A model generated the notes under the pieces. It was not told the origin of the DNA. It ran no database searches and was given only the letters and a program-made list of their open reading frames with translations. Source: Cupriavidus taiwanensis (lineage in GTDB: Bacteria; Pseudomonadota; Gammaproteobacteria; Burkholderiales; Burkholderiaceae). From it: a stretch of DNA of 64,000 nt. Position numbers and translations under genes: made by a program. Positions 24,896-38,737 of this stretch are shown in pieces; positions within the stretch are counted from its first letter, which is position 1, and each line of letters begins with the position of its first letter. The stretch covers positions 535,598-599,597 of the forward strand of contig NZ_LT984805.1 in the NCBI RefSeq assembly GCF_900250115.1, written 5' to 3'.

Positions 24896-25843
24896 ATGAG
24901 CCGTATCAGCGATACCCGTCTACGCACCCGTGAAGCAGCCGCGCGCCTGGTTGCCGCGGGCCGACACCCGCATGAGCTCACCGTCGACCTGATCTACGCC
25001 GAGATTCGCCAGGGCAGCCGCACCACCATCAATGACGAGCTGAAGCTGTGGAAGGACGAGCAGGCGCGCAACGACGCGCTCTCTGCCGCATTGCCGCCAG
25101 CCGTCGCCAACGCCATGCTGTCTGTCTGGGCGTTGGCCGTCGCGCAGGGAGAACAGGTCTTTGCGCAGCGCAGCGGGGAGTTTGAGGCCGAAGCGGCCGC
25201 CGCAACCACGCGCGCCGAATCGCTGCAGGTCGCCAATGCGGGATTGCAGGCGGAAGTACAAACGCTTCGCACTCAGGTTGACGACCTGCAGGCGCGGCTC
25301 GCCACCGCGCTTGCCGATCACGCCAGGGGCCAGACCCAGCTGGACGCAGCCATCCGCCAGGCCGAAGCAGCCGTGGCTGAGCGCGATGCCGTGCGCGCGC
25401 AATCGGACCAGGCCCTGCACGAAGCGCAGTCCACCCATGCCCGCGAACTGGAAGCTGTGCGGGCTGCCCGCGCCGAACACGAGGCCGCCCTGCGGGCGGA
25501 GGTCGACCAGGCCACCGCCCGGCTCGAAGGCGTGCAGAAGCTCGTCATGCTGCAGACCGACGAAGCGCGCGAAGCCCAGCGTCGCGCGGAAGCGGCCGTT
25601 TCGAAGACCCGGCAACGAAACGAGCAACTTGTGGCCGACGGGCAGCGTCTCTCCGCCGACGCTGCTGAACAGCGGCGGCTGGCCGAACGGCATGAAAAAC
25701 AGCTCGCCGGTGTCATGGAAGAAACGCGCGAACTGCGGCGCGAGCGCGATTCCCTGACCCAGCAGGTAGCCCTGTTGCAGGGCCAGCTCAAGGGCCGCGA
25801 CGAATCCGCGCCAGCGCGTACAGCCAGACGTCGCGCCAGTTGA
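24896..25843 (+). CDS. tnpT: TnpT-like helper protein of Tn-B
   Basis: DNA-binding coiled-coil protein with a KfrA-type N-terminal domain (residues about 5-60: RLRTREAAARLVAAGRHPHE, RQGSRTTINDELKLWKDEQ) and a long Ala/Glu/Arg coiled coil to about residue 300. TnpT stimulates TnpS-mediated resolution in Tn4651-like transposons by binding near the core site. The start is taken as ATG 24896 (MSRISDTRLRT) by comparison with the paralog at 49535; an in-frame ATG at 24848 overlaps the resolution site. 315 aa. It is followed by a 144-aa gene and tnpA on the same strand. Confidence 0.82.
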   Translation: MSRISDTRLRTREAAARLVAAGRHPHELTVDLIYAEIRQGSRTTINDELKLWKDEQARNDALSAALPPAVANAMLSVWALAVAQGEQVFAQRSGEFEAEAAAATTRAESLQVANAGLQAEVQTLRTQVDDLQARLATALADHARGQTQLDAAIRQAEAAVAERDAVRAQSDQALHEAQSTHARELEAVRAARAEHEAALRAEVDQATARLEGVQKLVMLQTDEAREAQRRAEAAVSKTRQRNEQLVADGQRLSADAAEQRRLAERHEKQLAGVMEETRELRRERDSLTQQVALLQGQLKGRDESAPARTARRRAS

Positions 25844-25981
25844 GCCAAACAGCGAACAACGGCTTTCGGAGTACCGCGGAGTGCCTCAGCGCCCGCGCTA
25901 CAATCGGGCCTTCGGTCCTCGCCTGGCGGCGCTGGACCGATGCAGTGCCATGAGCAACCGCCCGACAGGAAACCGAGCCTC

Positions 25982-26416
25982 ATGAACACGAACGAACCGC
26001 AAACACCGGCCTGGCAGCCGATCGCTGCGCTGCCGGTCATTCTTGATCTCGCCGGCGCGCAGATTGAAGAGGTACAGGCTACCTTCGACGCTCTGACCCG
26101 GTGCCGGTCGCGACCCCATGTGCTTGACGACGCCACCCTGGCCCGGACGCGCCAGGTCTACGGCGAGCAACGGGATTTTCTGCCGATCCAGCGCGAGCAG
26201 GTTACACGGTGGCGATCCGGGCCGCTCACACCGCAGGAGCGCGAAGAACTTGCTCATCTGAGCGCGCGGATCGAGCGGCTGGCGGCGCTGCTCGACGATA
26301 TTCTCGCGCTGACAGACGAGCTGTCGCACGGCACGATCGACCGGATCCTGGGCATGAGCGATGCGGACCTTGCCGCTGCGGTGTTATCGGGCTCGCTCAG
26401 ATTGCCGCAACGCTGA
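25982..26416 (+). CDS. hypothetical protein between tnpT and tnpA, 144 aa
   Basis: Not recognised. Acidic and helical: QIEEVQATFDALTRCR, EREELAHLSARIERLAALLD, DILALTDELSHGTIDRILGM. The ATG at 25982 is favoured over the in-frame codon at 25940. It lies 138 bases after tnpT and about 50 before tnpA in the same direction, so it probably belongs to the transposition operon. A role as an accessory transposition factor or inhibitor is conceivable, but only from position. Confidence 0.6.
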   Translation: MNTNEPQTPAWQPIAALPVILDLAGAQIEEVQATFDALTRCRSRPHVLDDATLARTRQVYGEQRDFLPIQREQVTRWRSGPLTPQEREELAHLSARIERLAALLDDILALTDELSHGTIDRILGMSDADLAAAVLSGSLRLPQR

Positions 26417-26467
26417 CACGCGGAAAATGCTGCAACGGTACCGGCTGGCTCGATTCGCGCGGCACCT

Positions 26468-29449
26468 ATGAACCAGATTTCCGAAACCGCGTACCCGTTA
26501 CTGCCAGCGGAGATTGCGGCAGACGAGTTGCGGGCAGTCTTCACGCCCAGCGCCGCCGAAATCCGCTTCGTGTACGGCCAGTTCCGGCAGGCGCCAACAC
26601 GCGTGCTGATTCTGACGCAGCTCAAACTGCTCCAGCGTCTGGGATACATGCCGCCAATGTCAGACGTGCCGCCCGAAATCGTCGACCATATTTGCTCGGT
26701 GCTCAAGGTCCGATCGCCGCCCCGCGCAACGATCAAGCGCTATGACAGGTCGGGCAGCAAGTCTCGGCACCAGAAGGTACTGCGCGAATTTGTCGGCATC
26801 CGCGTTGTTGACGCGCTGACCCATGAATGGCTTGCTGTCGTGGCGGACATCGCCGCGCGCACGAAGGCAGAGTTGCCGGACATCGTCAACGTGCTGCTTG
26901 AGGAACTCATCAGGCAGCGCTACGAACTGCCGCCGCTGGCCACACTCTCGCGCATTGCTGCTTCCGCCCGCAGCCGGCTTCACGAGGCCATCTACCAGGC
27001 CTACTCGGAGGCGCTGGACGAGCCGCTCAGAGCCCGCCTCGACGCTCTCTTCATCAACCGGGCGGGACGCACGCCCTGGGACGAACTGAAGCGGGAACCA
27101 AAACGGCCAAGGCCGCGCGAGGTGGCAAGCTTCCTCAAGCACATCCAGGCCATAACCGAGTTGGCCGACGGCTTGCCGCCCCCGCCGGACATTCTTTCAG
27201 TCCCCAAGCGCATGCAGCTCGTCCTGGAAGCACGAGCCCTCGACATCCATGAGATGCGCGTGCTCAAGCCGGCGAAGCGCTACACGCTTGCCGTGCTGTT
27301 CATCCTCGCGCAGCTGCAGAAGGCACTTGATGACGTCGCGGAAATCTTCATCAAGACGGTCCGCAACCTGGAAGGCACGGCGGATCTGCGCATGAAACAG
27401 TATCGGCTCGCACACGCTGACGAACTCGAATCGCTTGTCAGTCAGTTTCGCGATGTGCTCCACATCCTGCAAGACGATGAGGCTCCAGCCGCCGAGCGCA
27501 TCGCGCGCATGAGGGCATCCCTCAATGACGATCCCAGCAGTGCCCTGAACCGATGCAACGAGCACATCGCATATACCGGCAATCACGCCATCCCGTTTTT
27601 GCTGGCCCCATACAGGAATCTGCGGTCGCTGCTGTTCCAATTCCTCGACATCCTGTCGCTGCGCTCTAGCTCGCAGGACGATACCCTGCTCGACGCGCTC
27701 GCTTGGATCCAGCCATACCGGGCGTCACGTCGCGAATACCTGCTGCTGGGCGACGCGGACCTCGCCGAGCTGCCGCTCGACTGGATCCCGGAAAAGTGGG
27801 AGAAATTTGTCTTCCCGGACGGGCGGTCCGCTCGACTGCTGCACCGGAAATATTTCGAGTTGTGCGTGTTCAGCCAGCTCAGACGTGAACTGAACTCCGG
27901 CGACGTTTATGTCGAGCACAGCGACCAGTATGACGATCCCCGTGAACACCAGATATCGTGGGAGGAGTTCCGCGAGGAACTGCCGCGCTATGCCGAATTC
28001 GTCGACTTCCCGGTCGATGGCCGGGCCTTCGTCCAGCAACTGAAGGACAAACTCAGCGCATTGGCAGACGAGGTCGACGCTACCTTTCCGGAGAACGACT
28101 ACGTCGAGATTGGCGACCAGGGTCTGATTCTCCACAAGCTCGAGAAGAAGCCCGACCCGCCAAACAAGATGTTGATCGACCAGGCCATCACGGCGTCGAT
28201 GCGGCCGGTGAGCATCCTTGACATCCTGACCGAAACCGAACAGTGGCTCGATTTACACCGACTGTTTGGCCCATTATCCGGCTTCGAGGCAAAGATCGAC
28301 GAGCCGCGCAAACGCTTCATCACAACGCTGTTCTGCTATGGGTGTAACCTCGGACCGGCACAGACCGCGCGCTCGGTAAAGAACCTCAGCCGCAAGCAGC
28401 TTGCCTGGCTGAATCTGCGCCACGTGACCGAGGAGCGCCTGGACAAGGCCATCGTCAGGGTCATCAACGCATACAACCAGTTTGCGCTGCCGAAGTTCTG
28501 GGGCTCCGGCAGCCGGGTTTCGGCCGACGGCACGAAATGGAATCTCTATGAGCAGAATCTGCTATCCGAATATCACATCCGGTACGGCGGCTATGGCGGT
28601 ATCGGCTACTACCACGTGTCGGACAAGTACATCGCGCTGTTCAGCCACTTCATCCCGTGCGGCGTGCATGAAGCCGTCTACATCCTCGACGGGCTGATCA
28701 AGAATACCTCCGATGTGCAGCCGGACACGGTTCACGGCGATACGCAGGCGCAGAGCGCGCCGGTCTTCGCACTCGCACACCTGCTCGGCATCAAGCTGAT
28801 GCCCCGCATTCGCGACATCAAGGAGCTGCGCTTCTACAAGGCGGACCGGCGCCGTCGCTACAGGAACATCGAGCCACTGTTCCGCGGCAACGTCGACTGG
28901 GCCCTGATCGAAAGGCATTTTCCGGACATGCTGCGCGTTGCCATCTCGATCAAGGCCGGCCGTATGACGCCATCGACGATCCTGCGCCGCCTCGGCTCCG
29001 AGAGTGTCAAGAACAAGCTGTATTTCGCGTTCCGCGAGCTCGGCCGGGTGATCCGCACCCTGTTCCTGCTGCGCTATATCAACGACCCGGAAATGCGCCG
29101 GACGATCCATGCCGCGACGAACAAGAGCGAGCAGTTCAACGATTTCGCGAAATGGCTGATGTCCGGCGGCGACGTCATCGCGGAAAACGTCCGGCACGAG
29201 CAGCGCAAAGTCATCAAGTACAACCAACTCGTCGCGAACATGGTCATCCTCTACAACGTGCAGTGGATGTCGCGCAAACTGAAGGAGCTGCAAGTGAAGG
29301 GCCATCCCGTCGACGCCGAGGTGCTCCAGGCGCTGTCGCCTTACCGGAAGGACCACATCAACCGGCTCGGGTCCTATTTGGTGGATCTCCAGCGGAAGGT
29401 GCCGCCGCTCGATACGTCGATCGATTTCGTTTTCGGATCGGCGGCGTAG
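26468..29449 (+). CDS. tnpA: Tn3-family transposase TnpA of Tn-B
   Basis: Full-length Tn3-type DDE transposase, 993 aa. N-terminal DUF4158 DNA-binding region (LPAEIAADELRAVFTPSAAE..., RFVYGQFRQAPTRVLILTQL) and C-terminal catalytic domain. Candidate catalytic residues: D687 in RVSADGTKWNLYEQ, D758 in PDTVHGDTQAQSAP, E888 in NKSEQFNDFAKWL. It makes a single-strand nick at each transposon end and joins these to target DNA, giving a cointegrate that TnpS/TnpT resolve. Start ATG 26468. It is intact, with no frameshift, unlike the Tn-C transposase at 44804, so Tn-B may still be mobile. Confidence 0.92.
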   Translation: MNQISETAYPLLPAEIAADELRAVFTPSAAEIRFVYGQFRQAPTRVLILTQLKLLQRLGYMPPMSDVPPEIVDHICSVLKVRSPPRATIKRYDRSGSKSRHQKVLREFVGIRVVDALTHEWLAVVADIAARTKAELPDIVNVLLEELIRQRYELPPLATLSRIAASARSRLHEAIYQAYSEALDEPLRARLDALFINRAGRTPWDELKREPKRPRPREVASFLKHIQAITELADGLPPPPDILSVPKRMQLVLEARALDIHEMRVLKPAKRYTLAVLFILAQLQKALDDVAEIFIKTVRNLEGTADLRMKQYRLAHADELESLVSQFRDVLHILQDDEAPAAERIARMRASLNDDPSSALNRCNEHIAYTGNHAIPFLLAPYRNLRSLLFQFLDILSLRSSSQDDTLLDALAWIQPYRASRREYLLLGDADLAELPLDWIPEKWEKFVFPDGRSARLLHRKYFELCVFSQLRRELNSGDVYVEHSDQYDDPREHQISWEEFREELPRYAEFVDFPVDGRAFVQQLKDKLSALADEVDATFPENDYVEIGDQGLILHKLEKKPDPPNKMLIDQAITASMRPVSILDILTETEQWLDLHRLFGPLSGFEAKIDEPRKRFITTLFCYGCNLGPAQTARSVKNLSRKQLAWLNLRHVTEERLDKAIVRVINAYNQFALPKFWGSGSRVSADGTKWNLYEQNLLSEYHIRYGGYGGIGYYHVSDKYIALFSHFIPCGVHEAVYILDGLIKNTSDVQPDTVHGDTQAQSAPVFALAHLLGIKLMPRIRDIKELRFYKADRRRRYRNIEPLFRGNVDWALIERHFPDMLRVAISIKAGRMTPSTILRRLGSESVKNKLYFAFRELGRVIRTLFLLRYINDPEMRRTIHAATNKSEQFNDFAKWLMSGGDVIAENVRHEQRKVIKYNQLVANMVILYNVQWMSRKLKELQVKGHPVDAEVLQALSPYRKDHINRLGSYLVDLQRKVPPLDTSIDFVFGSAA

Positions 29450-29608
29450 TGGGAGGTTGGCAAGAATGCCCGCGACTTCCGCGAGCGCGGCGCGCCATCG
29501 TCGTGCGAGACAGCGCCATCGACGCATGTCGAAGGCTTACCCGTCGTGACCCGCTCCTGCAAGCGGGCAACTGACGCAGACTCTTGGAAAACCACCGACC
29601 TGAACACC

Positions 29609-29906
29609 GTGACGAATCGGCTCGACCTCTTCGAACACAGCCGCGACGTCATGCTACGCAATGACGTGCTGGCGGCGCTTGAGCAACGCGACCACCGGCG
29701 GACGTGAGGCGCCGCTTCGGCTGACCTCGGAATATCCGATCGACGCGCTCGCGCCGACCATCGAGATACTGGTCGACATGCCCTCGCTCATGCTCGACAT
29801 GCTGAGCCTGGAACGCGAAGGCCGGCAGCATGAACTCCTCGAACGACGAAAGACCTTCCGCGACCTGCACCCGGGGCTCTTCAGTGCCTACATCCGTATG
29901 CGATAG
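29609..29906 (+). pseudogene. frameshifted conserved-type hypothetical gene near the right end of Tn-B
   Basis: A GTG at 29609 opens VTNRLDLFEHSRDVMLRNDV then LAALEQRDHRRT and a stop at about 29697. In another frame the homologous-looking sequence continues as LTSEYPIDALAPTIEILVDM ... RRKTFRDLHPGLFSAYIRMR to 29906. The two halves fit one protein of about 100 aa interrupted by an indel at about 29700. Function unknown; the helical pattern suggests a TPR-like repeat protein. Confidence 0.45.
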
Positions 29907-29983
29907 CGGCAGTCACGCCAAGTGTTGCCCACACAACCGTGGCTGGCTCGACGCAGAGACATTTTTTCTTTACGGATCAGATA

Positions 29984-30029
29984 GTTAAGCCAACTTTGGC
30001 GAAAATTTCACGAATCCCGGCCGACCCTC
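29984..30029 (-). repeat. right terminal inverted repeat of Tn-B
   Basis: On the minus strand from 30029 inward: GAGGGTCGGCCGGGATTCGT, then GAAATTTTCGCCAAA and GGCTTAAC. It matches the left repeat at about 42 of 46 positions. Confidence 0.8.
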
Positions 30030-30178
30030 GTATACCATCACCATCCTCGTGGTCACTGAACCCCCACGGTCGTTCATTGCTGCCCGTCGGACCAAATCAA
30101 ACCACGTTTAGCCGTGTGGCATCCCCAGTCGGAAGCGGTCCCGGGCACCGACTTCCGGTCAATGCATGTGTGTCTGCG

Positions 30179-30361
30179 TCAACCACGACGCCTTGGACCG
30201 CTCTGACCTTTGGGCCGTGCTTTTGACTTTTTCTTTGACTTTGTCATCGGCCCATGACGCCAACGAAGAAAGGCGGCAAAGGCGCCGAATAGCAATAGCA
30301 GCCCGACCGTCAAGACACCGATGGTGACCGCTACCTCATTGGAAACGTGATTGTGGTTCAT
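30179..30361 (-). CDS. small single-pass membrane protein, 60 aa
   Basis: Not recognised. MNHNHVSNEVAVTIGVLTVG, then LLLLFGAFAAFLRWRHG, then a strongly basic tail TKSKKKSKARPKGQSGPRRR. One transmembrane helix at about residues 10-32, N-out / C-in by the positive-inside rule. GGGGAA lies about twelve bases before ATG 30361. It follows czcA on the same strand after a 260-base gap and a terminator-like hairpin, so it may be separately transcribed. Confidence 0.5.
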   Translation of the reverse strand: MNHNHVSNEVAVTIGVLTVGLLLLFGAFAAFLRWRHGPMTKSKKKSKARPKGQSGPRRRG

Positions 30362-30576
30362 GGGACGCTATTCCCCTTGCGAAGCGGCAAAACGCACAGG
30401 TCGACCCTCAATCCAAGACGCTTCCGAGGGCCATTTCGCGAAGCAACTCGCCTTTTGATCCGTATAACGCTTTAAATCAAAAGGCGATCGGCGTCACCAT
30501 TGCTCCGTGCCCGCCTCAGCGCACCCCGGTGAACCCGTGGTGGTGGAAGGTTGGGCGCGCGTGACAGAATATTCTG

Positions 30577-30606
30577 AAGCCGGGCCCGGATGCCGGAACC
30601 CGGCTT
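30577..30606 (-). terminator. hairpin after czcA
   Basis: AAGCCGGG (30577-30584) and CCCGGCTT (30599-30606) form an 8-bp GC-rich stem 14 bases past the czcA stop. No strong U-run follows on the minus strand, so intrinsic termination may be weak. Confidence 0.5.
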
Positions 30607-30619
30607 AGTCACGGCCAGA

Positions 30620-35382
<4,763 letters not shown>

Positions 35383-35397
35383 GCTGCGGTAGTCCCT

Positions 35398-36654
35398 TTA
35401 GCGACCGAGGATGCGGTCAATGTTCGTGGCGGCCTCGTAGGTGCGGGCCAGTACGCCGAGATAACGGATGCGGGCCTGGAACAGGGTGCGTTGGGCGTCC
35501 AGTACGTCCAGGAAGTTGAACTTGCCGGCTTCGAATCCCTTGGTGGCCGCGTCGTACGCCTGCTGGGCCCCGGGCAACACGGTCGTCTTCAGCGCCTGGG
35601 CGGAAGCCCGTGACACCGACAGCTGGTTTGAAGCCTGTTGCAGGGCGTTGTTCAGGCGGATCTGGCTGGCAAGGTACTCGTCCTGCGCCTTGTCGGCGCG
35701 GCGGATGGCCTCGTAGAGATTGCCCTGGTTCCGGTCAAACAGCGGCAACGGGATGGCGACGCCAAGTACGGCCATGTTCCGGTTGGCTTCGTTGTCACGC
35801 TTGGCGCCGACACTGAGCGTCAGGTCCGGGTATTGGCGGCTGCGCTCGACCCCGACCAGTGCCTGTCGTCGGTCCAGTTCCAGCCGGTTTGCCAGCAGGG
35901 CCGGCGACCTTTCGAGTTCCGCGCGCAGCAAGTCCGGCGCCGGTCGCGTCGGCAGGGCATCGAGGTCACCGACCGCCTCCGTGAATTGCGGGCTGGCGTT
36001 CCCCCACAAGGTGGCAAGCGCCTGCCGTGCCGTCTGCAGTTCCGCGGTGGCCTCGGCGACTTCCAGTTCGGCGTTGGCCTGTTCGACACGCGCCTTGGTC
36101 TCATCGACTGGCGAGATCTTGCCCGCGGCCACACGCCGGGCAGCGGCCTGGGCACCCTTGGCGGCGATGTCCGCCGAGCCGGTCGCGAGCTTGACCCGCT
36201 CCTGCGCAATCAGGACACCGAAGAAGGCCGCGATGACCGATGCGCGCAGGTCGGCGCGGAGACTGCTCAACTGCGCCTGGGCGACGTCCCGCCCGCGTTC
36301 GGCGGCCGCAATTCGGGCCGAGCGCTTGCCGCCGAGTTCTAGCGGAATGTTGACCTGTCCGGTCGTGGTGCGCGTCGCCTTGCGCGTGTCTTCCATGACC
36401 GCGGCGATTTCCGGGTTGGGAATCACCCGCGACTGCATGATCGCGCCTTCGTTTGCGTCGACCTCCTTGGCCGCCGCGGACAGTGAGAAGTTGCCAGCTG
36501 CCGCCAGGGCGAGGGCGGTCTCGAGCGTCAGCGGCCCAGCGTCATCGCGCTGCGCTGCAACGGCACCGGTGGTGGCAGGCAGGGCCTGGCCGAGGGTAAG
36601 AGTAGGGCTGAGCGCGCATGCCGCCAGCCCGAGCTGCAGGAAAAGTCTTCGCAT
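35398..36654 (-). CDS. czcC: CzcC, outer-membrane channel of the Czc complex
   Basis: TolC-like outer-membrane efflux protein, 418 aa. A signal sequence (LFLQLGLAACALSPTLTLGQ) precedes two OEP repeats with long helices (ALALAAAGNFSLSAAAKEVD; VDETKARVEQANAELEVAEA; RADKAQDEYLASQIRLNNAL). It forms the exit duct for metals pumped by CzcA. It lies 15 bases upstream of czcB and 72 bases downstream of czcI in the same operon. Start ATG 36654 (MRRLFLQLG). Confidence 0.9.
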   Translation of the reverse strand: MRRLFLQLGLAACALSPTLTLGQALPATTGAVAAQRDDAGPLTLETALALAAAGNFSLSAAAKEVDANEGAIMQSRVIPNPEIAAVMEDTRKATRTTTGQVNIPLELGGKRSARIAAAERGRDVAQAQLSSLRADLRASVIAAFFGVLIAQERVKLATGSADIAAKGAQAAARRVAAGKISPVDETKARVEQANAELEVAEATAELQTARQALATLWGNASPQFTEAVGDLDALPTRPAPDLLRAELERSPALLANRLELDRRQALVGVERSRQYPDLTLSVGAKRDNEANRNMAVLGVAIPLPLFDRNQGNLYEAIRRADKAQDEYLASQIRLNNALQQASNQLSVSRASAQALKTTVLPGAQQAYDAATKGFEAGKFNFLDVLDAQRTLFQARIRYLGVLARTYEAATNIDRILGR

Positions 36655-36726
36655 CGAATTGCACCACGGAAAGTACCAGGGGAATTCGGCGAGACGAGGA
36701 TCGTCAGGAAGAGATCGTCTCGCCGG

Positions 36727-37083
36727 TCAGGCGAGACGGGGCCATTGGGGGCGGTCCGGCGCCCTGGCGTTGTGCGAGGTGAAATGCGCCTGCACGACGA
36801 CTGGCGCCATTTCGACACGCTGCAGGGATTCCAGGCCAGGATTGGCGGCCCAGGCGAACGGCACGGATGCCATGTGGCAGACGCCACAGTCACTATGTAT
36901 ACCCGTTTTGTTCTGCTTTTCGACCTGTTCAAGGTCCGACTGGCCCTGGTGCTGATGCTCGTGGTGCCCGAAGTGCCAGATGCCCGGCACCGTTGCCTCA
37001 TGCTGGCAATACGCTGCCGCACCGGCCCAGGCAAACTGGAACGGCAAGACAAGCATGAGGAAGATCAGGAACAACCGGCGCAT
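36727..37083 (-). CDS. czcI: CzcI, small periplasmic regulator-type protein
   Basis: 118 aa with signal peptide (MRRLFLIFLMLVLPFQFAWA) and a His/Cys-bearing mature part (YCQHE, HFGHHEHQHQ, DCGVCHM) suited to metal binding. In Cupriavidus czcI leads the czcICBA operon and is thought to tune its expression. Here it also stands first, directly before czcC. The operon promoter should lie in the gap to czcD (37084-37521). No czcRS, czcE or czcN are present in the window. Confidence 0.85.
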   Translation of the reverse strand: MRRLFLIFLMLVLPFQFAWAGAAAYCQHEATVPGIWHFGHHEHQHQGQSDLEQVEKQNKTGIHSDCGVCHMASVPFAWAANPGLESLQRVEMAPVVVQAHFTSHNARAPDRPQWPRLA

Positions 37084-37521
37084 CGGGGGAGCGGGCTTGG
37101 AGACGACGCAAGTTTACCCGAAAACCGCCCCGTCGCTTGTGACGACTTCATTACGTGTGTGTCAGAAAATGACGGCGCACGCCGCTCTGCAGGAGGCAGC
37201 CTGCCCTGCGCTCCGCCCCTTGGCAACTGGATCGCCCGTAAGCAAGAATGGGAAAACTTACCGGTGCTGGTCTAGTCGGGGCCGCCGATTCTGTCCACGA
37301 ATGGCCTACCGCAGCGCCCACAAGGTAGGTGCGGTTCTTGCGTCCTGTTGAAAGGGAATCTGCTTTTCGATGGATCATTATCGCTAGTGGCAACCCGGCC
37401 AAGATCCGACCTCGGAATACCCTCGCCCTGCGAGTGGCTCGCGCAAAGACGGCAGGTGATTATGCAGTATGCCGGGTCCGTGATTTTGAAAACAACCGGT
37501 GAACGCGCAGAGGAGTGCAGG
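37084..37521. other. divergent promoter region between czcI and czcD
   Basis: A 438-base space holding the start signals for both the czcICBA operon (leftward) and czcD (rightward). I see no convincing -35/-10 pair or metalloregulator dyad that I would assign. AGGAG at 37511-37515 is the czcD ribosome binding site. Confidence 0.5.
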
Positions 37522-38514
37522 ATGGGCACGGGGCACAATCATAGTCACGCGACGCGCAACGAGCGCGCCTTAAAGGTGGCGCTCGGTCTGACGTCGGCGT
37601 TTCTATTGACGGAACTCATCGGGGGCGTACTGACCCAGAGCCTGGCACTCATTTCAGACGCTGCCCACATGTTCACTGATGCAGCGGCGCTCGCAATCGG
37701 GCTGGCTGCGATTCAGATCGCCAAGCGTCCGGCGGATGCGCGAAGGACCTTTGGATACTATCGCTTCGAAATTCTGGCTGCAGCATTTAACGCCGTCATG
37801 CTGCTTGGCGTAGCACTGTACATTTTGTATGAAGCGTATCGCCGCCTGAGCGATCCTCCGGAAGTGCAATCTTTGGGGATGCTTGCGATTGCCACGGTAG
37901 GTCTCGTGATCAATCTAATCAGTATGCGCATGCTTTCTGCCGGAAAGGAGCAGAGTCTGAATATCAAGGGCGCCTACCTTGAGGTTTGGAGCGACTTGCT
38001 TGGTTCCCTCGGCGTCATTGCCGGCGCTCTGATTATTTGGCTGACCGGATGGGGATGGGTCGATTCGGCGGTCGCAGTGCTCATCGGACTCTGGGTGCTG
38101 CCAAGGACCTGGGTGCTCTTGAAATCGAGTCTCAACATTCTATTGGAAGGGGTTCCGGAAGATATCGAACTCGATGAAGTAAAACAAGTGCTGCTTTCAG
38201 TTCAAGGGGTGCACAGCCTTCACGATCTGCATATCTGGGCGCTATCGAGCGGGAAAATCAGTCTAACCGTCCACCTGGTGATTCCACCCGAAACTGATGT
38301 GGAACGCAAGATTCTACCTACCGTACGCGAGCTCCTTGCCGAGCGATTCGACATCACCCATATCGCGATCCAATGCGAGCCGACACCCTGTCCTCAGGCG
38401 GAAGCCTCGTTCCATTTGGTGGCCGCATCGGACGAGCACGCTGATGCCTCAATCAACAGTAATCACAGTGACCTTGGGCGCCCGCGGGCGGGACAAGCGC
38501 ATCGAGAACTTTAG
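37522..38514 (+). CDS. czcD: CzcD, cation diffusion facilitator (Zn/Co/Cd exporter)
   Basis: Inner-membrane metal/H+ antiporter of the CDF family, 330 aa. Start ATG 37522 has AGGAG seven bases upstream. A histidine-bearing N-terminus (MGTGHNHSHATRN) precedes six transmembrane helices. The metal site residues are seen in TM2 (SLALISDAAHMFTDAAAL: D46, H49, D53) and in TM5 (YLEVWSDLLGSLGVI). The cytosolic C-terminal domain (HSLHDLHIWALSSGKISLTV) and a His-rich tail follow. It lowers cytosolic metal alongside the Czc RND pump. It is divergent from czcICBA here, whereas in the classic plasmid cluster czcD follows czcA. Confidence 0.92.
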   Translation: MGTGHNHSHATRNERALKVALGLTSAFLLTELIGGVLTQSLALISDAAHMFTDAAALAIGLAAIQIAKRPADARRTFGYYRFEILAAAFNAVMLLGVALYILYEAYRRLSDPPEVQSLGMLAIATVGLVINLISMRMLSAGKEQSLNIKGAYLEVWSDLLGSLGVIAGALIIWLTGWGWVDSAVAVLIGLWVLPRTWVLLKSSLNILLEGVPEDIELDEVKQVLLSVQGVHSLHDLHIWALSSGKISLTVHLVIPPETDVERKILPTVRELLAERFDITHIAIQCEPTPCPQAEASFHLVAASDEHADASINSNHSDLGRPRAGQAHREL

Positions 38515-38737
38515 CGCCATGGCGGATGCCGTGATCGCGACTTGCGTCCTATGCGACACTCGGTGCTTATTTGGTTTTTGCAAATCTTCAGTAATCGCTT
38601 CCATCACCCGCGCAGGCTCGCCCGCCGACGCAAACAGCGGCGCGCTTGCATTTGGGAGAGTGGGCGTCCGCTCTGGCCGGTGCGAAGCCCTGCGAGGCTT
38701 TCCCGTTCAGTCGTCGCGCCGAGCAGTCCTGCCAAGT
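38515..38737. other. convergent spacer between czcD and arsP
   Basis: No gene recognised. Likely terminator area for two converging operons, but no clear stem with T-run seen. Confidence 0.35.

Larger units (their letters stand above)
17184..30029. mobile_element. Tn-B: Tn3-family transposon with tnpS/tnpT resolution genes, about 12.8 kb
   Basis: Two inward-facing repeats of about 46 bp, at 17184-17229 and 29984-30029, differ at only about four positions. Between them lie, from left: small hypothetical gene, mgtC-like gene, ABC ATPase, ABC permease, oprB-type porin, tnpS (minus), tnpT, a 144-aa gene and tnpA (plus), and a broken gene. This is a complete Tn3-family unit with 46-bp ends, as in Tn4651 relatives. 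The outer 5 bp on the two sides differ, so there is no target duplication and the flanks have been rearranged. A comparison with Cupriavidus metal-responsive transposons such as Tn6048 is suggested from memory only. Confidence 0.75.
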
